Below the pieces are notes generated by a model that was given only the letters and a program-made list of their open reading frames with translations, searched no databases and was not told the origin of the DNA. Below are positions 8,023 to 15,184 of a stretch of 64,000 nt of DNA, piece after piece. Where the stretch lies: the NCBI RefSeq assembly GCF_000737245.1, contig NZ_JPQU01000028.1:36480-100479 (forward strand). The letters run 5' to 3'. How positions within the stretch are numbered: the first letter of the stretch is position 1; each line of letters opens with the position of its first letter. Source of the DNA: Pseudomonas syringae (GTDB taxonomy: Bacteria > Pseudomonadota > Gammaproteobacteria > Pseudomonadales > Pseudomonadaceae). The translations under genes were made by a program, and so were the position numbers.

Positions 8023-8050
8023 AACCGTGCACTCATCTGCACGGTTTTTT
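8023..8050 (+). terminator. Rho-independent terminator after the DJ-1-like gene
   Basis: Nine-base-pair perfect stem AACCGTGCA/TGCACGGTT with a six-base loop and a run of six T at 8045-8050. Confidence 0.88.
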
Positions 8051-8062
8051 ATACATGAAAAA

Positions 8063-8077
8063 TAGTTGACTGGTCTA
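8063..8077 (+). promoter_or_regulatory. TetR (NemR-like) operator, copy 3
   Basis: TAGTTGACTGGTCTA, 23 bases before the reductase start codon. It shares GACTGGTCTA with copies 1 and 2 and TAG at the left edge with copy 2. It probably overlaps the promoter of the reductase. Confidence 0.65.
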
Positions 8078-8100
8078 ATAAGCCCCAACAAGGTATCCCC

Positions 8101-9225
8101 ATGAGTAAAAGCAGCTTCTTCAAACCCGCGACATTAGGTTTGCACACCCTGAAAAACCGTATCGTTCTGCCGCCCCTGACCCGCCAGCGCAGCACCCAGC
8201 CCGGCAACATCGCCAATGAATTGATGGCTGAGTATTACGAGCAACGCGCGGGCGCCGGTTTGCTTGTTACCGAAGGCACTCAAATCGAACCTCGTGGTCA
8301 GGGCTATGCCTGGACACCGGGTATTCATACCGCTGAGCAAATCGCTGGATGGCGCAAGGTCACCGAGGCGGTGCACGCCGTTGATGGCGTGATCTTCGCA
8401 CAGCTCTGGCACGTGGGCCGCGTGTCGCATACCGCATTGCAACCTGAAGGCGGCGCCCCGGTATCCGCGTCCGCCGTAGCCACAGACCGGGTCAGCGTAT
8501 TTATCGAAACCGCGCCCGGTGCAGGTGCCCTGGTGCCGCCGTCCGCCCCGCGCGCACTGACCACGGATGAAGTACAGGAGCTGATTCAGCTTTATATACA
8601 AGCCGCGCGCAATGCCATGGACGCAGGCTTCGATGGCATCGAACTGCATTGCGCCAACGGTTATCTGGTGAATCAGTTCATTTCCGCTCACAGCAATCTG
8701 CGCACTGATCAGTACGGCGGCTCACTGGACAACCGCTTGCGCTTCCTTCGTGAGGTGGTTGCGGGTGTCGCTGAGTGCATTGGCAAAGAGAAAGTCGGCG
8801 TACGTTTTGCCCCGCTTTTCACCACCACCGACGAAGCGCGGACTTATCTGGGCATGGTTGAGGAAGACCCGCACACCACCTACATCCAGGCTATCAAGGT
8901 GCTTGAGGACGTGGGCATTGCCTACCTGTCGATCGCGGAAGCCGACTGGGACAATGCGCCGGAGATGCCGGAGACGTTTCGCAGGGCGGTGCGCAGCACC
9001 TTCAGCGGCGCGATTATTTATGCGGGCCGCTATAACGCAGAATCCGGTGCCAGGCTGCTCGACTCCGGGCTGGCCGACTTTGTTGCTTTCGGCCGCCCGT
9101 TCATGGCCAATCCCGATCTGCCTGCACGGATCGCCAACAACTGGCCTCTCAACACGCTGAACCCGGCGACGGTGTATGGCGGCACGGGTGAGGGTTATGT
9201 TGATTACCCGGCTTACGGCGGGTAA
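8101..9225 (+). CDS. nemA: Alkene reductase, Old Yellow Enzyme family (NemA/XenB-like)
   Basis: 374-residue FMN-dependent ene-reductase that uses NAD(P)H to reduce activated alkenes such as N-ethylmaleimide and often nitroesters. Recognisable OYE elements are LKNRIVLPPLTRQRST with the FMN-contacting loop, AQLWHVGRVSH, the active-site pair in FDGIELHCANGYLVNQFIS, the signature LRTDQYGGSLDNRLRF, and the phosphate-binding IIYAGRYNAESGARLL and DFVAFGRPFMANPDL. AAGG lies seven bases before ATG 8101. The family proline-threonine motif reads LPPLTR here, whereas many members have MAPLTR. It is controlled with the TetR gene by context. The symbol nemA is given by position and family, not by measured substrate. 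Confidence 0.9.
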   Translation: MSKSSFFKPATLGLHTLKNRIVLPPLTRQRSTQPGNIANELMAEYYEQRAGAGLLVTEGTQIEPRGQGYAWTPGIHTAEQIAGWRKVTEAVHAVDGVIFAQLWHVGRVSHTALQPEGGAPVSASAVATDRVSVFIETAPGAGALVPPSAPRALTTDEVQELIQLYIQAARNAMDAGFDGIELHCANGYLVNQFISAHSNLRTDQYGGSLDNRLRFLREVVAGVAECIGKEKVGVRFAPLFTTTDEARTYLGMVEEDPHTTYIQAIKVLEDVGIAYLSIAEADWDNAPEMPETFRRAVRSTFSGAIIYAGRYNAESGARLLDSGLADFVAFGRPFMANPDLPARIANNWPLNTLNPATVYGGTGEGYVDYPAYGG

Positions 9226-9242
9226 CCATTCACCTCTCAACA

Positions 9243-9641
9243 TCATTGCGACCGACTAGCGAAAACCTCTTTGGCAGCAAAAAGGCCATTAAGCGCGGCA
9301 GGAAAACCCGCATAAACCGCCATCTGCATCAGGATCTCTGTGATTTCCTCCTGCGACAGCCCAACATTCAGAGCGGCCTCGATATGCACCTTCAGTTGAG
9401 GGGTGGCGGTGCCCATCGCGGTTAACGCCGCAACCGTCGCAATCTCACGGTCCCTCAGACTCAAACCAGGCCGCGAGTAAATGTCTCCGAAGGGAAACTC
9501 GAACAGGTAAGTCGCAAAATCTGGGGCGATGTTGGCGAGCGCGGCAACGACCTTGTGTCCGGCTTCGCCATCAATTTCAGCGAGTGCGCGCTTACCTCGT
9601 TCCAGTCGACTTTCGCCTTCGTGGGGTAGGTGTCGTGTCAT
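9243..9641 (-). CDS. Carboxymuconolactone decarboxylase family protein
   Basis: 132 residues of the CMD/AhpD fold. The pattern EIDGEAG, IAPDFATYLFEFPFGDIYSRPGLSLRDRE, ATVAALTAMG and PQLKVHIEAALNVGLSQEEI is typical of this family. There is no cysteine in the whole protein, so it lacks the CxxC of AhpD peroxidase-type members and cannot act by that thiol chemistry; the histidine in KVHIEAA is kept. Its start overlaps the end of the MerR gene by 50 bases, implying one transcript from the MerR promoter. Such pairs, with a MerR regulator of the NmlR/AdhR type, are known to respond to aldehydes or quinones. No protocatechuate pathway genes are near, so true carboxymuconolactone decarboxylation is unlikely. 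Confidence 0.88.
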   Translation of the reverse strand: MTRHLPHEGESRLERGKRALAEIDGEAGHKVVAALANIAPDFATYLFEFPFGDIYSRPGLSLRDREIATVAALTAMGTATPQLKVHIEAALNVGLSQEEITEILMQMAVYAGFPAALNGLFAAKEVFASRSQ

Positions 9642-10005
9642 AACTATTTATCCTCTGTGCTTGATCAATGTAACCAGCGATCTTCTTGTCGAGGACGAGC
9701 AGGCAGGCGGCGAGCTCGGACGCACGGATGCGTACCGACTCGCGATGTTGTTCGAGCATCGCGCAGCGCTCGGCTTCAGTTTCCACACCACGCTCGCGCA
9801 AAGTCGCATAGCGCAGCATGTCTCGGATTGGCATCCCGGTCGTTTTGAGGCGGCCCAGAAACTCAATCCAGATCAAGATCGAGGCGTCATAGTCACGCTG
9901 GTTCGAACTGTCACGTTCAGCATAGGGAAGTAGCCCGATCCGTTCGTAATAGCGGATCGTGTGAGCTGAAAGTCCCGAACGCTGTGCCAATTCACCTATC
10001 TTCAT
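9592..10005 (-). CDS. MerR family transcription regulator
   Basis: 137 residues. The winged helix-turn-helix is at the N-terminus: MKIGELAQRSGLSAHTIRYY followed by ERIGLL, then a short dimerisation helix. ATG 10005 is used because MKIGELA is the family start; an in-frame GTG-type start eight codons upstream adds nothing conserved. The C-terminal tail is basic and proline-rich. Two cysteines (in ERCAML and AACLLV) could sense thiol-reactive agents, but no metal-binding CxxC tail is seen, which excludes the MerR/CueR metal type. A perfect palindrome of MerR type lies 35-56 bases upstream, and the CMD gene follows with overlap, so the regulator probably activates itself and that gene. Confidence 0.88.
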   Translation of the reverse strand: MKIGELAQRSGLSAHTIRYYERIGLLPYAERDSSNQRDYDASILIWIEFLGRLKTTGMPIRDMLRYATLRERGVETEAERCAMLEQHRESVRIRASELAACLLVLDKKIAGYIDQAQRINSYDTTPTPRRRKSTGTR

Positions 10006-10035
10006 AAGCACCTTCTCATCCAGACACACAACACG

Positions 10036-10067
10036 TTACGACTTAGAGCGCACTCTAAGTCAAGCGC
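10036..10067 (-). promoter_or_regulatory. MerR-type palindrome inside a 19-base-spacer promoter
   Basis: GACTTAGAG-CGCA-CTCTAAGTC at 10040-10061 is a perfect inverted repeat with nine-base arms. On the minus strand TTGACT is followed by 19 bases and TAACGT. A 19-base spacer with the operator between -35 and -10 is the classic MerR arrangement, in which the activator untwists the promoter. The -10 match is weak, as usual for activated promoters. Confidence 0.72.
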
Positions 10068-10113
10068 ATTCAAATCACCGCTTCCTATGCAGACGGACTA
10101 ACCCGCGGACGGT

Positions 10114-10123
10114 GACAATTGTC
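10114..10123. promoter_or_regulatory. Ten-base palindrome between merR and the hydrolase gene
   Basis: GACAATTGTC is a perfect palindrome in the 230-base divergent space. It could be an operator for an unknown regulator; nothing else in the sequence supports it. Confidence 0.3.
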
Positions 10124-10237
10124 TCCCTCAAGTGGACAGTCAAACCTTTTTCAGGCGCTTTTTCATCTCGAGGCTGAACATTAATCTGAGCCCATGTTGA
10201 ACGACAGCCACTAACCACTTCGAAAAAGGATTCCACC

Positions 10238-10864
10238 ATGACTAACGCCACCTACAACCGCCTGAACAAAGACGACGCCGTAGTCCTGATGATCGACCAC
10301 CAGACAGGTCTGATTTCCCTGGTGCAAGACTTCAGCCCCAACGAGTTCAAGAACAACGTCCTGGCGCTGGCTGACGTGGCTAAATTCTTCGATCTACCGA
10401 CCATCCTCACCACCAGTTTCGAACAAGGCCCGAATGGCCCGCTGGTTCCAGAGCTCAAAGAGATGTTCCCGGACGCGCCGTACATCGCCCGCCCCGGTCA
10501 GATCAATGCCTGGGACAACGAAGATTTCGTCAAAGCGATCAAGGCCACTGGCCGCAAGCAACTGATCATTGCCGGTGTGGTGACGGATGTGTGCGTAGCG
10601 TTCCCGACCTTGTCGGCGCTGGCGGAAGGGTTTGATGTGTTTGTGGTGACCGACTCGTCCGGCACTTTTAACACTGCGGTACAACAAGCAGCCTGGAACC
10701 GCATGACCCAAGCTGGCGCGCAGATGATGAACTGGTTCTCGGTGGCCTGTGAGTTGCAACGCGACTGGCGCAACGATATCGAAGGCCTGGGCAACTTGCT
10801 GTCCCAGCGGATTCCGAATTACCGCAATCTGATGAACAGCTATTCTGCGTTGACCGCTCGCTGA
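10238..10864 (+). CDS. Isochorismatase-fold hydrolase, YcaC-like
   Basis: 208-residue cysteine hydrolase of the isochorismatase-like family, nearest to YcaC. The catalytic aspartate is D20 in VLMIDHQTG, the lysine-bearing strand is around residue 85, and the nucleophile is Cys119 in AGVVTDVCVAFP with the family cis-peptide VVTD. The region after residue 160 (RDWRNDIEGLGNLL) is specific to the YcaC group, whose natural substrate is not established. AAGGA is eight bases before ATG 10238. It is divergent from the MerR-CMD pair and closed by a strong terminator. A role in degrading small amides or related compounds is only a family-level guess. Confidence 0.9.
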   Translation: MTNATYNRLNKDDAVVLMIDHQTGLISLVQDFSPNEFKNNVLALADVAKFFDLPTILTTSFEQGPNGPLVPELKEMFPDAPYIARPGQINAWDNEDFVKAIKATGRKQLIIAGVVTDVCVAFPTLSALAEGFDVFVVTDSSGTFNTAVQQAAWNRMTQAGAQMMNWFSVACELQRDWRNDIEGLGNLLSQRIPNYRNLMNSYSALTAR

Positions 10865-10886
10865 GAACGGTAACAAGCATCAGTCT

Positions 10887-10910
10887 AAAGGCCCGCATTG
10901 CGGGCCTTTT
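10887..10910 (+). terminator. Rho-independent terminator after the YcaC-like gene
   Basis: Stem AAAGGCCCGC/GCGGGCCTTT with a three-base loop ATT, ending in TTTT. Confidence 0.88.
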
Positions 10911-11066
10911 GCTTTTGTATGAACCCGCCCATACAGGACATCCGCCGACGGCATTTGGGCTACCTCACCTCTGAAAAACCGGAAAGGGACTTTTCCATCG
11001 CATCGACGTCCAACCCTGAAATAGCCTCTGCCTTCAATATCTCGCTGCTTCGGCCAAGGACACCTT

Positions 11067-11507
11067 ATGACCTTTTACATCTTTCTTCTTGCGTGCTGTG
11101 CTGCCGCCGCAACGGGCATCATCTTCAAACCAGGCGCCTGGTACGAATCACTTCAGAAACCAAGCTTCACTCCACCGAATTGGGCATTTCCGGTAGCCTG
11201 GACAACGATCTATCTACTGCTCGCGTGGGCAGGATATCGTTTGACCCTCCTCCCTGGCAGCGAGACTGTCCTCGCTCTATGGGCGGCGCAAATTGCGCTC
11301 AATACCTTGTGGACGCCGGTTTTTTTTGGAGCGAACAACATCGTCGCTGCGATGGTGATCCTCGCCCTGCTCTGGATAGTTGTGGCCGCAATGGTCGTGA
11401 TGGCTTTGCAGCTGGACATCGTGACAGGGCTTATCTTATTCCCGTACCTGCTGTGGCTCTGCGTGGCGGCTGCGCTGAACTTCTCGATCCTGCGTCACAA
11501 TAAATAA
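11067..11507 (+). CDS. tspO: TspO/MBR family protein (tryptophan-rich sensory protein)
   Basis: 146-residue membrane protein with five hydrophobic helices, the bacterial relative of the mitochondrial benzodiazepine receptor. Family motifs are visible: GAWYESLQKPSFTPPNWAFP in the first loop, followed by VAWTTIYLLLAWAGY, then ALNTLWTPVFFG and the end LNFSILRHN. TspO proteins bind and photodegrade porphyrins and influence stress and pigment regulation. ATG 11067 follows CAAGGACACCTT with AAGGA at good spacing. It is a single gene between the hydrolase and tRNA-Ser; no carotenoid or tetrapyrrole gene is adjacent (cysG is 5 kb away and on the other strand). Expression control is not visible. Confidence 0.9.
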   Translation: MTFYIFLLACCAAAATGIIFKPGAWYESLQKPSFTPPNWAFPVAWTTIYLLLAWAGYRLTLLPGSETVLALWAAQIALNTLWTPVFFGANNIVAAMVILALLWIVVAAMVVMALQLDIVTGLILFPYLLWLCVAAALNFSILRHNK

Positions 11508-11677
11508 CCTTCGGGGAGAAGGTAGCCTTGCGTCAGCCTTCTAGCCACGTGCACGGAGAGCGCAGGAGGCAGTGAAGAGAGAGGGAGATATGAACCTGGG
11601 TCGGTAGCCACCAAAAACAAGGAGAGTTGCGGACTTTTTGTCTCAAGTTCGTAGCTGGTTGCCACCAAACCCCAAAA

Positions 11678-11711
11678 ACGACAAAGCCCTGAAAAATCAG
11701 GGCTTTGTCGT
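11678..11711 (-). terminator. Terminator of tRNA-Ser, strong hairpin
   Basis: Perfect 15-base-pair stem ACGACAAAGCCCTGA/TCAGGGCTTTGTCGT with a four-base loop. On the minus strand it is followed by TTTTT, so it closes the tRNA transcript; it could also stop plus-strand transcription from tspO. Confidence 0.85.
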
Positions 11712-11719
11712 ATCTAAGA

Positions 11720-11807
11720 TGGCGGAAGCATAGAGATTCGAACTCTAGGACCTGTTACAGTCGGCAGTTTTCAAGACTGCTGCCTTAAACCACTCGGCCA
11801 TACTTCC
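11720..11807 (-). tRNA. tRNA-Ser (anticodon UGA)
   Basis: On the minus strand an 88-base class II tRNA begins GGAAGTATGGCCGAGTGG and ends with an encoded CCA. The anticodon loop CTTGAAAA gives TGA at 11773-11771. The long variable arm (GCCGACTGTAACAGGTCC) is typical of tRNA-Ser, and the T-arm has GTTCGAATC. It reads UCA and related serine codons. The location beside a yccA-like gene and the tus genes matches the E. coli serT-yccA-tusE order, so the position is ancestral. Confidence 0.96.
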
Positions 11808-11929
11808 GTTTGCATTGCGGGCGCCATAATACCGGAATGAAACACGCTGTCAAACTCTCTGGGTGGCTGATTGCAGAGCGTCTGTTATGATCTTTGCAAC
11901 TCAACATTTCAACCACTAGGAGTTTCGCC

Positions 11930-12601
11930 ATGCGCGAACAGGATTACGCAGTTAATAACGGCGTGCAGGCCGATCAGCTAGAGGTTAGCCGCGTCCTGCG
12001 CAACACTTACGGTCTTCTGGCCCTGACCCTGGCGTTCAGCGGCGTGATGGCTTACGTCTCTCAGCAAATGCGCGTCGGCTACCCGAACATTTTCGTCGTG
12101 CTGATCGGTTTCTACGGTCTGTTCTTCCTCACCAACAAACTGCGCGATTCGGCGTGGGGTCTGGTGTCGGCTTTTGCACTGACCGGTTTCATGGGCTTTT
12201 TGCTCGGCCCGATCCTCAATCGCTACCTGGGCATGCAAGGCGGCGCTGAAGTTGTAAGCTCGGCCTTCGCGATGACTGCGCTGGTGTTCGGTGGCCTGTC
12301 GGCCTACGTGCTGATTACCCGCAAGGACATGAGTTTCCTCGGCGGCTTCATCACCGCAGGTTTCTTCGTCCTGCTGGCCGCTGTTCTGGCGAGCATGTTC
12401 TTCCAGATCAGCGGTCTACAATTGGCCATCAGCGCAGGTTTCGTGCTGTTCTCGTCGGTCTGCATTCTGTTCCAGACCAGCGCGATCATTCACGGTGGTG
12501 AGCGCAACTACATCATGGCAACCATCAGCCTGTATGTGTCGATCTATAACCTGTTCATCAGCCTGTTGCAGATCTTTGGCATCATGAGCCGTGACGACTG
12601 A
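11930..12601 (+). CDS. yccA: Bax inhibitor-1/YccA family inner-membrane protein
   Basis: 223-residue protein with seven hydrophobic segments of the BI-1/YccA family. It starts MREQDYAVNNGVQADQLEVS and continues VLRNTYGLLALTLAFSG, a hallmark of the family. YccA in E. coli is a substrate and modulator of the FtsH protease that also protects SecY when translocons jam. CTAGGAG lies seven bases before ATG 11930, which decides against an upstream in-frame start. It is a single-gene unit ended by a strong terminator, followed by tusDCBE. The function is inferred by homology. Confidence 0.9.
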   Translation: MREQDYAVNNGVQADQLEVSRVLRNTYGLLALTLAFSGVMAYVSQQMRVGYPNIFVVLIGFYGLFFLTNKLRDSAWGLVSAFALTGFMGFLLGPILNRYLGMQGGAEVVSSAFAMTALVFGGLSAYVLITRKDMSFLGGFITAGFFVLLAAVLASMFFQISGLQLAISAGFVLFSSVCILFQTSAIIHGGERNYIMATISLYVSIYNLFISLLQIFGIMSRDD

Positions 12602-12620
12602 TCATCAGCTACGTTTCAAC

Positions 12621-12645
12621 AAAAAGCCCGCTAAGCGGGCTTTTT
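12621..12645 (+). terminator. Rho-independent terminator after yccA
   Basis: AAAAAGCCCGC-TAA-GCGGGCTTTTT, a perfect stem with a three-base loop and T run. Confidence 0.92.
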
Positions 12646-12702
12646 GCTGTCTATAGCTTTTGAATTCTTTATCATTGCCAGAGTTTTTCTGAAGAGCAGC
12701 CC

Positions 12703-13095
12703 ATGAAGTTTGCCATTGCCGTGTTTTCCGCTGCCCATGCTCCCTCCTCGCGTCGGGCGCTCCTGTTCGCTCAGGCGGTTCTGGCTGGCGGTCATGAAAT
12801 CGTGCGTCTTTTTTTCTATCAGGATGGCGTGCATAGCGCTTCGGCCAATGTGGTTGTGCCTCAGGATGAACAGGACATTGCCGCTCAATGGCAGGACTTG
12901 GTCAGCACTCATCAGCTCGATGGAGTCGTCTGCATTGCCGCAGCCTTGCGCCGTGGTGTGCTGAACGAAGAAGAAGCGCTGCGTTATCAAAAGCCAGCCG
13001 CCAACCTTTCAGGCTCCTGGGAGCTGTCCGGGCTGGGCCAGCTGCACGACGCCGCACAGTCGGCCGACCGTCTTATCTGCTTTGGGGGGCAATGA
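12703..13095 (+). CDS. tusD: tRNA 2-thiouridine sulfur relay protein TusD
   Basis: 130 residues of the DsrE/TusD family. TusD takes sulfur from TusA as a persulfide and passes it to TusE for MnmA to make 2-thiouridine at wobble U34. The acceptor cysteine lies in GVVCIAAALRRGV near residue 78, as in E. coli. The N-terminal strand KFAIAVFSAAHAPSSRRALLFAQA and FYQDGVHSA are family marks. It starts the compact operon tusD-tusC-tusB-tusE-ybiB-like. The user of the sulfur, mnmA, is in this window at 34.3 kb. Confidence 0.95.
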   Translation: MKFAIAVFSAAHAPSSRRALLFAQAVLAGGHEIVRLFFYQDGVHSASANVVVPQDEQDIAAQWQDLVSTHQLDGVVCIAAALRRGVLNEEEALRYQKPAANLSGSWELSGLGQLHDAAQSADRLICFGGQ

Positions 13096-13096
13096 A

Positions 13097-13459
13097 ATGG
13101 CCAAATCACTGCTCGTGATCAGTCGCCAGGCGCCCTGGTCCGGTTTGAGCGCGAGGGAAGCACTGGACATCGTACTGGCCGGCGGCGCTTTCGATCTGCC
13201 GATCGGCCTGCTGTTCATGGATGATGGCGTGTTTCAGCTCTCGCAATCGCAAGTCCCTGCGGCGCTGCTTCAGAAAGACCTGACCGCGAATCTCAAGGCT
13301 CTGGAGATGTTTGGTGTTGAGGATGTCTACGCTTGCGGAAAAAGCCTCGCGGAGCGTGGGATGTTTCCTGACAACCTGAATATCGATATCAAACAGCTCC
13401 CCCAGGAGCAGGATATTTCTGAACTCATTGACCGTTACGACCACGTGATCACACTCTAA
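13097..13459 (+). CDS. tusC: Sulfur relay protein TusC
   Basis: 120-residue DsrF/TusC homologue, the structural partner of TusB and TusD in the hexameric TusBCD complex. It begins MAKSLLVISRQAPWSGLSAREALDIVLAG, with the FDLPIGLLFMDDGVFQL strand typical of the family. TusC lacks a catalytic role. ATG 13097 follows the tusD stop by one base, with GGGGGG in tusD as the binding site. The stop TAA shares one base with the tusB start. Confidence 0.93.
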   Translation: MAKSLLVISRQAPWSGLSAREALDIVLAGGAFDLPIGLLFMDDGVFQLSQSQVPAALLQKDLTANLKALEMFGVEDVYACGKSLAERGMFPDNLNIDIKQLPQEQDISELIDRYDHVITL

Positions 13460-13758
13460 TGGCGACCTTGCACGTTCTCTCCCACTCCCCTTTTGCTGAC
13501 AGCCGCCTGACCAGCTGCCTGCGCCTCCTCGGCAGCAAAGATGCCCTGTTGCTATGTGGCGACGCTACCTACGCACTGACTCAAGCGACAGCGCCTTTGC
13601 AGGCATTGCAAAGCCGCGTCGGTGCGTTTGAGCTATTTGCGATGCAAGAGGATGTCCTGGCCCGTAACCTGACCATCCCCGCTTGGGTCAAATGCGTGGG
13701 TTACCCGGAGTTCGTCGAGCTCTCGATTCGTTATGACAGGGTCAATACGTGGTTATGA
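13459..13758 (+). CDS. tusB: Sulfur relay protein TusB
   Basis: 99-residue DsrH/TusB homologue, third member of the TusBCD complex. It starts with ATLHVLSHSPFADSRLTSCL, the usual family opening, and ends in a strand around YDRVNTWL. ATG overlaps the tusC stop (TAATG) and its own stop overlaps the tusE start (ATGA), which shows translational coupling of the operon. Sequence conservation in this family is low, so the call leans on position as well as on pattern. Confidence 0.92.
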   Translation: MATLHVLSHSPFADSRLTSCLRLLGSKDALLLCGDATYALTQATAPLQALQSRVGAFELFAMQEDVLARNLTIPAWVKCVGYPEFVELSIRYDRVNTWL

Positions 13759-14090
13759 AACACCTGAACGTCGAAGGACGCAGCATTGCTTTGGATAAAG
13801 AAGGCTTCCTCAAGGATCTTCAAGACTGGTCCTTGCCTGTTGCTTATGCGCTTTCAGCTGAAGAAGGCATCGAATTGACACCGGATCACGTCGAGATCCT
13901 GCACACATTGCGCGACTTCTACACTGAGTTTCAGCTGTCCCCCGCTACCCGGCCGCTGATCAAATACACGGCACTGAAGCTCGGCCCGGACAAGGGCAAC
14001 AGCATGCACCTCAACCGCCTGTTCAACGGCACTCCCGCCAAACTCGCCGCCAAGCTGGCGGGCCTGCCCAAGCCGACCAATTGCATATGA
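13755..14090 (+). CDS. tusE: TusE/DsrC/DsvC sulfur carrier
   Basis: 111 residues of the TusE/DsrC family, which carries the persulfide from TusBCD to MnmA. The functional cysteine is the penultimate residue in the conserved tail KPTNCI. The body shows the family segments EGIELTPDHVEILHTLRDFY and LIKYTALKLG, and MHLNRLFNGTPAKLAAKLAGLP. Only the C-terminal cysteine is present, without the second arm cysteine that marks DsrC of sulfite-reducing systems, so a tRNA-thiolation role fits. The stop overlaps the next start as ATGA. Confidence 0.95.
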   Translation: MKHLNVEGRSIALDKEGFLKDLQDWSLPVAYALSAEEGIELTPDHVEILHTLRDFYTEFQLSPATRPLIKYTALKLGPDKGNSMHLNRLFNGTPAKLAAKLAGLPKPTNCI

Positions 14091-15088
14091 ACGAATACGC
14101 CCCTCTTGTCACTGAAACGCCCGCTGAGCATCCGTTTGCGCAGTTCGTCCGCATTCTGGGCAAAGGCAAACGAGGCGCCCGCAATCTGACCCGTGACGAA
14201 GCTCGGGAAGCTATGGGCATGCTCATCGACGAGAAGGTCGAAGACACTCAACTGGGCGCGTTCCTGATGTTGTTGCGCCACAAGGAAGAAAGCGCCGAGG
14301 AGCTGGCGGGCTTCGCTGAAGCGGTGCGCGAGCGTTTGAATGCACCGCGACTGAAGGTCGATATTGACTGGCCGACCTATGCCGGCAAGAAGCGGCATCT
14401 GCCGTGGTATCTGCTGGCCGCTAAATGCCTCGCGCAAAACGGCGTGAAAGTGTTGATGCATGGCGGTGGTGCGCACACCGCCGGGCGTCTGTACAGCGAG
14501 CAGTTGCTTGGACTGCTGGGCATCCCGCTATGCCGCGACTGGCAGGCAGTAGAGGAAGCTCTGGACCAGCAAAACCTGGCGTTCATTCCACTGGGGGACT
14601 GGGCCCCCCAGTTGCAGCGCATGATCGACCTGCGCAACACCTTGGGCCTGCGCTCGCCGATCCATTCCCTGGCGAGGATTCTCAACCCTTTGAATGCCCG
14701 CTGCGGATTGCAGAGCATCTTCCACCCTGGCTATCAGGGCGTGCACCGTGACGCCAGCGGCTTGCTGGGCAACCACACCATAGTGATCAAGGGTGACGGT
14801 GGCGAAGTCGAGATCAATCCGGACACCATCAGCCATCTTTATGGCACCACAGACGGCCTGCCCTGGGATGAAGAATGGCCAGCCCTGTCTGATCGTCGCC
14901 ATGTGAAACCGGCGACCCTCGATCCTCAGCAGCTCATCGGCTTGTGGAAAGGTGAAATCGAAGACAGTTATCCGCAGTTGGCGTTGATTTCTACCATGGC
15001 GCTTGCCTTACGAGGCCTTGGAATGCCCCGAGCAGAGGCGTTCGAGCAAGCCGAGCAGTTCTGGAAAAATCGAAACACATCGATTTAA
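14087..15088 (+). CDS. YbiB/TrpD2-like protein (anthranilate phosphoribosyltransferase fold)
   Basis: 333 residues of the glycosyl-transferase family that includes TrpD-like YbiB. The N-terminal helical domain has DEAREAMGMLIDEKVEDTQLGAFLMLLRHKEE. The catalytic half shows VKVLMHGGG instead of the GTGGD motif of true TrpD, as expected for TrpD2/YbiB proteins, which bind DNA or RNA rather than make tryptophan precursors. It is translationally coupled to tusE by a four-base overlap. E. coli YbiB is a LexA-regulated nucleic-acid-binding protein. No LexA box is seen here. A link to tRNA thiolation is suggested by the operon only. Confidence 0.85.
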   Translation: MNEYAPLVTETPAEHPFAQFVRILGKGKRGARNLTRDEAREAMGMLIDEKVEDTQLGAFLMLLRHKEESAEELAGFAEAVRERLNAPRLKVDIDWPTYAGKKRHLPWYLLAAKCLAQNGVKVLMHGGGAHTAGRLYSEQLLGLLGIPLCRDWQAVEEALDQQNLAFIPLGDWAPQLQRMIDLRNTLGLRSPIHSLARILNPLNARCGLQSIFHPGYQGVHRDASGLLGNHTIVIKGDGGEVEINPDTISHLYGTTDGLPWDEEWPALSDRRHVKPATLDPQQLIGLWKGEIEDSYPQLALISTMALALRGLGMPRAEAFEQAEQFWKNRNTSI

Positions 15089-15184
15089 TTGATTGTTACC
15101 CCTCAACCTTTGCGCTATTTGTTCGAACGAATCGGCTTAGACTCTTCTCCAAAGCACGTATACACATACTTTCTGGAGTCGAAT

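Noticed and set aside
11500..11930. Genomic island or prophage at tRNA-Ser
   Set aside because: No integrase, no duplicated tRNA 3' end, and flanking genes are in ancestral order.
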